Shown: positions 20,126 to 20,895 of the stretch, in pieces | Numbering within the stretch: position 1 is the first letter of the stretch | Layout: every line of letters begins with the position of its first letter | Assembly: GCA_035281425.1 (NCBI GenBank) | Contig: DATEDX010000055.1 | Location: 1 to 20,895, forward strand | From: JAICND01 sp035281425 | GTDB lineage: Bacteria; Actinomycetota; Acidimicrobiia; Spongiisociales; ZC4RG35 | DNA length: 20,895 nucleotides | Reading direction: 5' to 3' | Notes under the pieces: generated by a model | Told to the model about the DNA's origin: nothing | Seen by the model: the letters and a program-made list of their open reading frames with translations, nothing else | Database searches by the model: none | Position numbers and translations under genes: made by a program

Positions 20126-20136
20126 GAACAGGAGCC

Positions 20137-20895
20137 ATGAGTCCAGGCCAATACACACCCGCCGAGGGGAAGGCGCGGGAGGAAATCGATCGCAAGCTGG
20201 CTGAGTCCGGCTGGGTGGTGCAAGACCGCACGAGGATGAACCTCTACGAGGGGCCCGGACAGGCAGTGCGGGAGTTCACCCTCAAGGACGGCCACGGCCG
20301 GGTGGACTACCTGCTGTTCGTCGATCAGTCGCCGGTGGGGACGATCGAGGCCAAGCCGGACGGGACGACCCTGATCGAAGTGGAGTTGCAGTCTCTTCTC
20401 TACACGACCGGTCTGCCCGAGGGATTCGCCAGTAAGTTCGAGCGGCTGCCGTTTGCGTTCGAGTCGACCGGAAGAGAAACCCGGTTCACCAACGGCCTCG
20501 ACCCGGATCCACGCTCGCGCCGGCTCTTCTCGTTCCCGCGCCCGGAGACCTTGCAGGATTGGGTGGGCAAGGCCCTTGACCGAGACGAACCGGCCACGGC
20601 TCTCTGGCGCCTCCGGCGGATGCCGCCTCTCATCACCGACCACCTGTGGGCTAACCAGGAGCGAGCTATCCGGAACTTGGAGGCGTCCTTGGCAGCCGGG
20701 GATCGCCGCGCTCTGATCCAAATGGCCACCGGCTCAGGCAAAACCTTCACGGCCGCCAATGTCTGTTACCGGCTGATCCGTCATGCTCGGTTCAACCGGA
20801 TCCTGTTCCTGGTCGACCGGGCCAACCTCGGACGGCAGACATACGCCGAGTTCTCCAACTTCTCCACCCCCGACGACGGCCGCAAGTTCACCGAG
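20137..20895 (+). CDS. hsdR: Type I restriction endonuclease R subunit, N-terminal part (cut by window edge)
   Basis: HsdR is the motor and nuclease subunit of a type I restriction-modification complex: it translocates DNA with ATP and cuts unmethylated DNA at a distance. Only the first 253 codons are in the window and the frame is open at its end. The N-terminal nuclease domain shows the PD-(D/E)xK pattern, D57 in RVDYLLFVD and E71-x-K73 in GTIEAKPDG, followed by a conserved QSLLYTTGLP segment. The superfamily 2 helicase domain begins with a Q-motif-like region (WANQERAIRNLE, 171-182) and Walker A MATGSGKTFTA (196-206, K202), then ILFLVDRANLGRQ. An in-frame stop at 20125 fixes ATG 20137 as the start. 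hsdM and hsdS are not before it, so they would lie downstream. Confidence 0.9.
   Translation, partial: MSPGQYTPAEGKAREEIDRKLAESGWVVQDRTRMNLYEGPGQAVREFTLKDGHGRVDYLLFVDQSPVGTIEAKPDGTTLIEVELQSLLYTTGLPEGFASKFERLPFAFESTGRETRFTNGLDPDPRSRRLFSFPRPETLQDWVGKALDRDEPATALWRLRRMPPLITDHLWANQERAIRNLEASLAAGDRRALIQMATGSGKTFTAANVCYRLIRHARFNRILFLVDRANLGRQTYAEFSNFSTPDDGRKFTE

Overview
The window is a GC-rich, gene-dense stretch of bacterial chromosome made almost entirely of housekeeping genes. Codon use, frequent GTG starts, S15 and IF2 sequence style, TAnnnT -10 boxes and probable leaderless starts all suggest Actinomycetota. An uncultured Acidimicrobiia-like lineage is my best guess, but this is inference; no rRNA or clade-specific marker is present. 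No gap between genes exceeds about 210 bases. I see no tRNA, rRNA, CRISPR array, insertion sequence, phage gene or integrase.

Layout. Positions 48-1748 (+) encode prolyl-tRNA synthetase, convergent by one base with fdhD (1750-2538, -). A hairpin-rich divergent spacer leads to serC (2674-3750, +), which has heptanucleotide repeats at both ends. After a leader with a strong hairpin comes a tightly packed translation and RNA-metabolism operon on the + strand: rimP, nusA, infB, a DUF503/YlxP gene, rbfA, an NrnA-like DHH phosphoesterase, truB and ribF. Every junction in it overlaps or abuts. It is followed by rpsO and pnp, separated by a long imperfect hairpin. An ABC-F gene (ettA, 13854-15527, -) converges on pnp. 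A divergent four-helix membrane protein of unknown function (15638-16372, +) ends at a terminator. Next is a pair, 13 bases apart, of a K+-independent H+-pyrophosphatase gene (hppA) and a metal-dependent amidohydrolase. The last 759 bases are the 5' part of a type I restriction endonuclease R subunit (hsdR), cut by the window edge.

How the genes work together. RimP and RbfA mature the 30S subunit, IF2 starts translation, NusA couples transcription to antitermination and pausing, TruB modifies tRNA, S15 and PNPase link ribosome assembly to RNA decay, NrnA finishes short RNA fragments, RibF supplies FMN/FAD, ProRS charges tRNA and EttA gates elongation by energy state. The proton pump recovers energy from the pyrophosphate made by such biosynthesis.

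I found no convincing new system inside the window. The points most worth a second look are the heptad repeats flanking serC, the hairpin cluster between fdhD and serC, the rimP leader hairpin, the rpsO-pnp hairpin, the RDRGD-repeat tail of PNPase, the unknown membrane protein, and the switch to defence-type genes at the right edge.
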